This document shows, piece by piece, positions 5,725 to 7,087 of a stretch of DNA of 7,087 nucleotides. The stretch lies in NCBI GenBank assembly GCA_022360535.1, contig JAKSCP010000110.1, forward strand, positions 1-7,087, in the 5' to 3' direction. The first letter of the stretch is position 1. Every line of letters starts with the position of its first letter. Origin of the DNA: Pseudomonadales bacterium (GTDB lineage: Bacteria > Pseudomonadota > Gammaproteobacteria > Pseudomonadales > Pseudohongiellaceae). Below the pieces are notes generated by a model. It saw nothing but the letters and a program-made list of their open reading frames with translations, did not search any database and had not been told where the DNA came from. The translations under genes and the position numbers were made by a program.

Positions 5725-6753
5725 ATGCTGCTGTTCATGTTTCTAATCGGGGTATTCCTGCTCTCGTTGCTGTTGACCGGTATCATTCGGTTGTTGGCGC
5801 TGCGGCGACAGATTCTGGATGTTCCCCAATCTCGCAGCGCACACTCTGTGCCCACCCCCGTGGGGGGTGGCCTGTCAGTCGTGCTGCTTTTGTTCGCTGT
5901 CTCCTCGGTTGGGGTCTATATGGAATACTTATCCATTGAGACCTATCTTGCTTTATATGGGGCTTTCCTGGTCGCCGTACTTGGATTGTTGGATGACTTA
6001 TTGGAATTACGGGTCAGTATCAGAGTCTCTCTGCAGATTCTCGCGGCTGCCTGGTCGCTTTACTGGCGGGGTGATGTGGCACCGATTAATATGGTCGGCT
6101 GGCAATTACAGCAGCCTGTAATCCTGGGTGTCTTGGCATTGTTCGCCCTGGTGTGGCTACTAAACCTCTACAACTTCATGGATGGAACCGACGGCATCGC
6201 TGGCACCGAACTGGTGTTTGTGGCGACCATGGCGACGCTTCTCACTATGGATTCCGCAGACTACGAAATCATCTTGATCGCCAGTACCCTGGCAGCGGCT
6301 GCAGCAGGCTTTCTGGTATGGAATTGGGCGCCTGCCAAAATCTTCATGGGGGATGTCGGAAGCGGCTTTAGCGGCTTTGTGCTGGGCCTATTGGCGCTAT
6401 TGAGCATGGCTGCTGGCGTTATGTCGGTCTGGACCTGGTTGGTATTGCTCGGGGTATTCGTAACCGACGCGACCTTAACACTGCTGCGGCGCGCCGCTGA
6501 AGGAAAACGCTGGTATGAAGGGCACTCCAGCCACGCCTATCAACACCTGGCCCGGCGCTATAAGAGTCACGCCAAAGTGACGATAACCCTGTTAATGGTA
6601 AACTTGCTCTGGCTCACGCCTTTAGCTTACTGGACCACTGTTGCTGAAGAGCTGGGTTTGTTGATTTGCTTGCTGGCACTAACACCTTTGGCATTCGCGG
6701 CGCATAGATTGGGCGCCGGGATAGAACCTGCGACGGAGCAAGCAAATCGTTAG
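5725..6753 (+). CDS. Polyprenyl-phosphate sugar-1-phosphate transferase (WecA/WbpL family, GT4-type)
   Basis: Integral membrane enzyme that starts a surface glycan by moving a sugar-1-phosphate from a UDP-sugar to undecaprenyl phosphate on the cytoplasmic face of the inner membrane. The 342 residues are mostly hydrophobic helices (about ten or eleven), as expected for the MraY/WecA superfamily. Motifs in order: PTPVGGGL at 43-50, the magnesium-binding DD at 90-91 in LGLLDDLLEL, NLYNFMDGTDGIAG at 147-160 with catalytic-region D153 and D156, FMGDVGSG at 207-214, and the cytoplasmic substrate loop EGHSSHAYQHLARR at 265-278. The SSHAYQ form of the histidine loop resembles Pseudomonas WbpL rather than WecA (HIHH), and a WbpM-like gene follows 24 bases later. 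The exact sugar cannot be read from sequence. The ATG at 5725 is the first possible start after an in-frame TAA at 5698. The only AAGGA (5699-5703) is 21 bases away, so initiation looks weak, and Met5 is an alternative. Confidence 0.93.
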   Translation: MLLFMFLIGVFLLSLLLTGIIRLLALRRQILDVPQSRSAHSVPTPVGGGLSVVLLLFAVSSVGVYMEYLSIETYLALYGAFLVAVLGLLDDLLELRVSIRVSLQILAAAWSLYWRGDVAPINMVGWQLQQPVILGVLALFALVWLLNLYNFMDGTDGIAGTELVFVATMATLLTMDSADYEIILIASTLAAAAAGFLVWNWAPAKIFMGDVGSGFSGFVLGLLALLSMAAGVMSVWTWLVLLGVFVTDATLTLLRRAAEGKRWYEGHSSHAYQHLARRYKSHAKVTITLLMVNLLWLTPLAYWTTVAEELGLLICLLALTPLAFAAHRLGAGIEPATEQANR

Positions 6754-6761
6754 GGGATAGT

Positions 6762-6767
6762 AAGGGG
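6762..6767 (+). promoter_or_regulatory. Ribosome binding site of the WbpM-like gene
   Basis: AAGGGG ends ten bases before the ATG at 6778, an acceptable spacing. The site lies in the 24-base gap after the transferase stop, with no terminator between, so the two genes are one transcription unit. Confidence 0.7.
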
Positions 6768-6777
6768 AAAGCAATAC

Positions 6778-7087
6778 ATGTTGCTGCACAACATTCCAGT
6801 AACCAGATCGCTGAAACGAGTCTTTATGATGTCGGCAGACACCATAATGATTGTTATGGCGTTGGCATTCTCTTTTATCCTCCTTGGCAAGGATTTGTTC
6901 GCACTGGAACAACGCTTCTATTTTTATCTTACTGTTGCAACTGCGTTAAGCATCCTGTTTTTTGTTCGAATCGGACTGTATCGAGTCCTGGTCCTCTATA
7001 TGGGCTTGCAAGCAGTATTTCTGATTCTGCAAGGCGTTACATTTGCTACTTGTTTGCTCGCGGCCTCTTACTATCTTGCGCAGACAC
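6778..7087 (+). CDS. WbpM-like nucleotide-sugar 4,6-dehydratase, N-terminal membrane part (3'-truncated)
   Basis: The frame is open from the ATG at 6778 to the window end (103 codons) and continues beyond it. It begins MLLHNIPVTRSLKRVFMMSADTI. Hydrophobic helices lie at about 20-43, 47-63 and 79-101. Between the last two is FVRIGLYRVLVLYMG, matching the conserved R-x-G-x-Y-R...Y-x-G stretch of the WbpM/CapD-type membrane domain (P. aeruginosa WbpM has FIRFGMYRAVMRYLG). Full-length relatives are around 600-670 residues, with a C-terminal NAD-binding short-chain dehydrogenase domain that turns UDP-GlcNAc into UDP-4-keto-6-deoxy-GlcNAc, precursor of QuiNAc and FucNAc. That domain is not in the window, so catalytic competence cannot be judged. 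The neighbouring transferase supports the assignment: in pseudomonads the two enzymes work in the same O-antigen pathway. Confidence 0.82.
   Translation, partial: MLLHNIPVTRSLKRVFMMSADTIMIVMALAFSFILLGKDLFALEQRFYFYLTVATALSILFFVRIGLYRVLVLYMGLQAVFLILQGVTFATCLLAASYYLAQT

Noticed and set aside
6679..6912. 77-codon minus-strand frame across the transferase/WbpM-like junction
   Set aside because: Runs opposite to two supported genes, covers their ribosome binding site and shows no recognisable domain.
1..7087. Defence system, toxin-antitoxin pair, insertion sequence, CRISPR, tRNA or riboswitch
   Set aside because: All coding space is taken by recognisable housekeeping or envelope genes in one orientation. 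No direct-repeat array, terminal inverted repeat, transposase motif or cloverleaf was seen.

Overview
The window looks like ordinary chromosome from a gammaproteobacterium of the Pseudomonadales/Cellvibrionales type, possibly marine. The ribosomal protein S1, IHF-beta, CMP kinase, LapA/LapB and PyrF proteins align by eye, nearly end to end, with the E. coli and Pseudomonas versions. The pairing of a WbpL-type glycosyltransferase with a WbpM-type protein next to the rpsA-ihfB anchor is pseudomonad-like. The genus cannot be fixed from this sequence. All nine genes lie on the + strand, and I see no mobile element, CRISPR array, tRNA or rRNA.

Layout: (1) 2-601, 3' part of cmk (CMP kinase), cut by the window edge. 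(2) 602-762, rpsA leader with a perfect TATAAT embedded in a long AT-rich inverted repeat. (3) 763-2439 rpsA and 2514-2816 ihfB, closed by a strong intrinsic terminator at 2849-2880. (4) 2936-5158, a tight lapA-lapB-pyrF operon with gaps of 1 and 26 bases. (5) 5232-5540, a small secreted helix-hairpin-helix (ComEA-like) protein with its own good ribosome binding site. (6) 5541-5724, an intergenic region with an inverted repeat, three ACTTTC motifs exactly 12 bases apart, and a TATAAT box. (7) 5725-6753, a polyprenyl-phosphate sugar-1-phosphate transferase of the WecA/WbpL family. (8) 6778 to the window end, the N-terminal membrane part of a WbpM-like nucleotide-sugar 4,6-dehydratase.

The first half is translation and nucleoid housekeeping (CMP recycling, S1, IHF). 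The middle couples lipopolysaccharide control (LapA/LapB set LpxC stability and so lipid A supply) with pyrimidine synthesis (PyrF makes UMP, the precursor of UDP-sugars). The right end begins a surface-glycan (O-antigen or capsule type) cluster: the dehydratase would make a 6-deoxy UDP-sugar precursor and the transferase would load the first sugar on undecaprenyl phosphate. No new protein system is visible. The least explained signals are non-coding: the palindrome on the rpsA promoter and the phased repeats ahead of the glycan genes.
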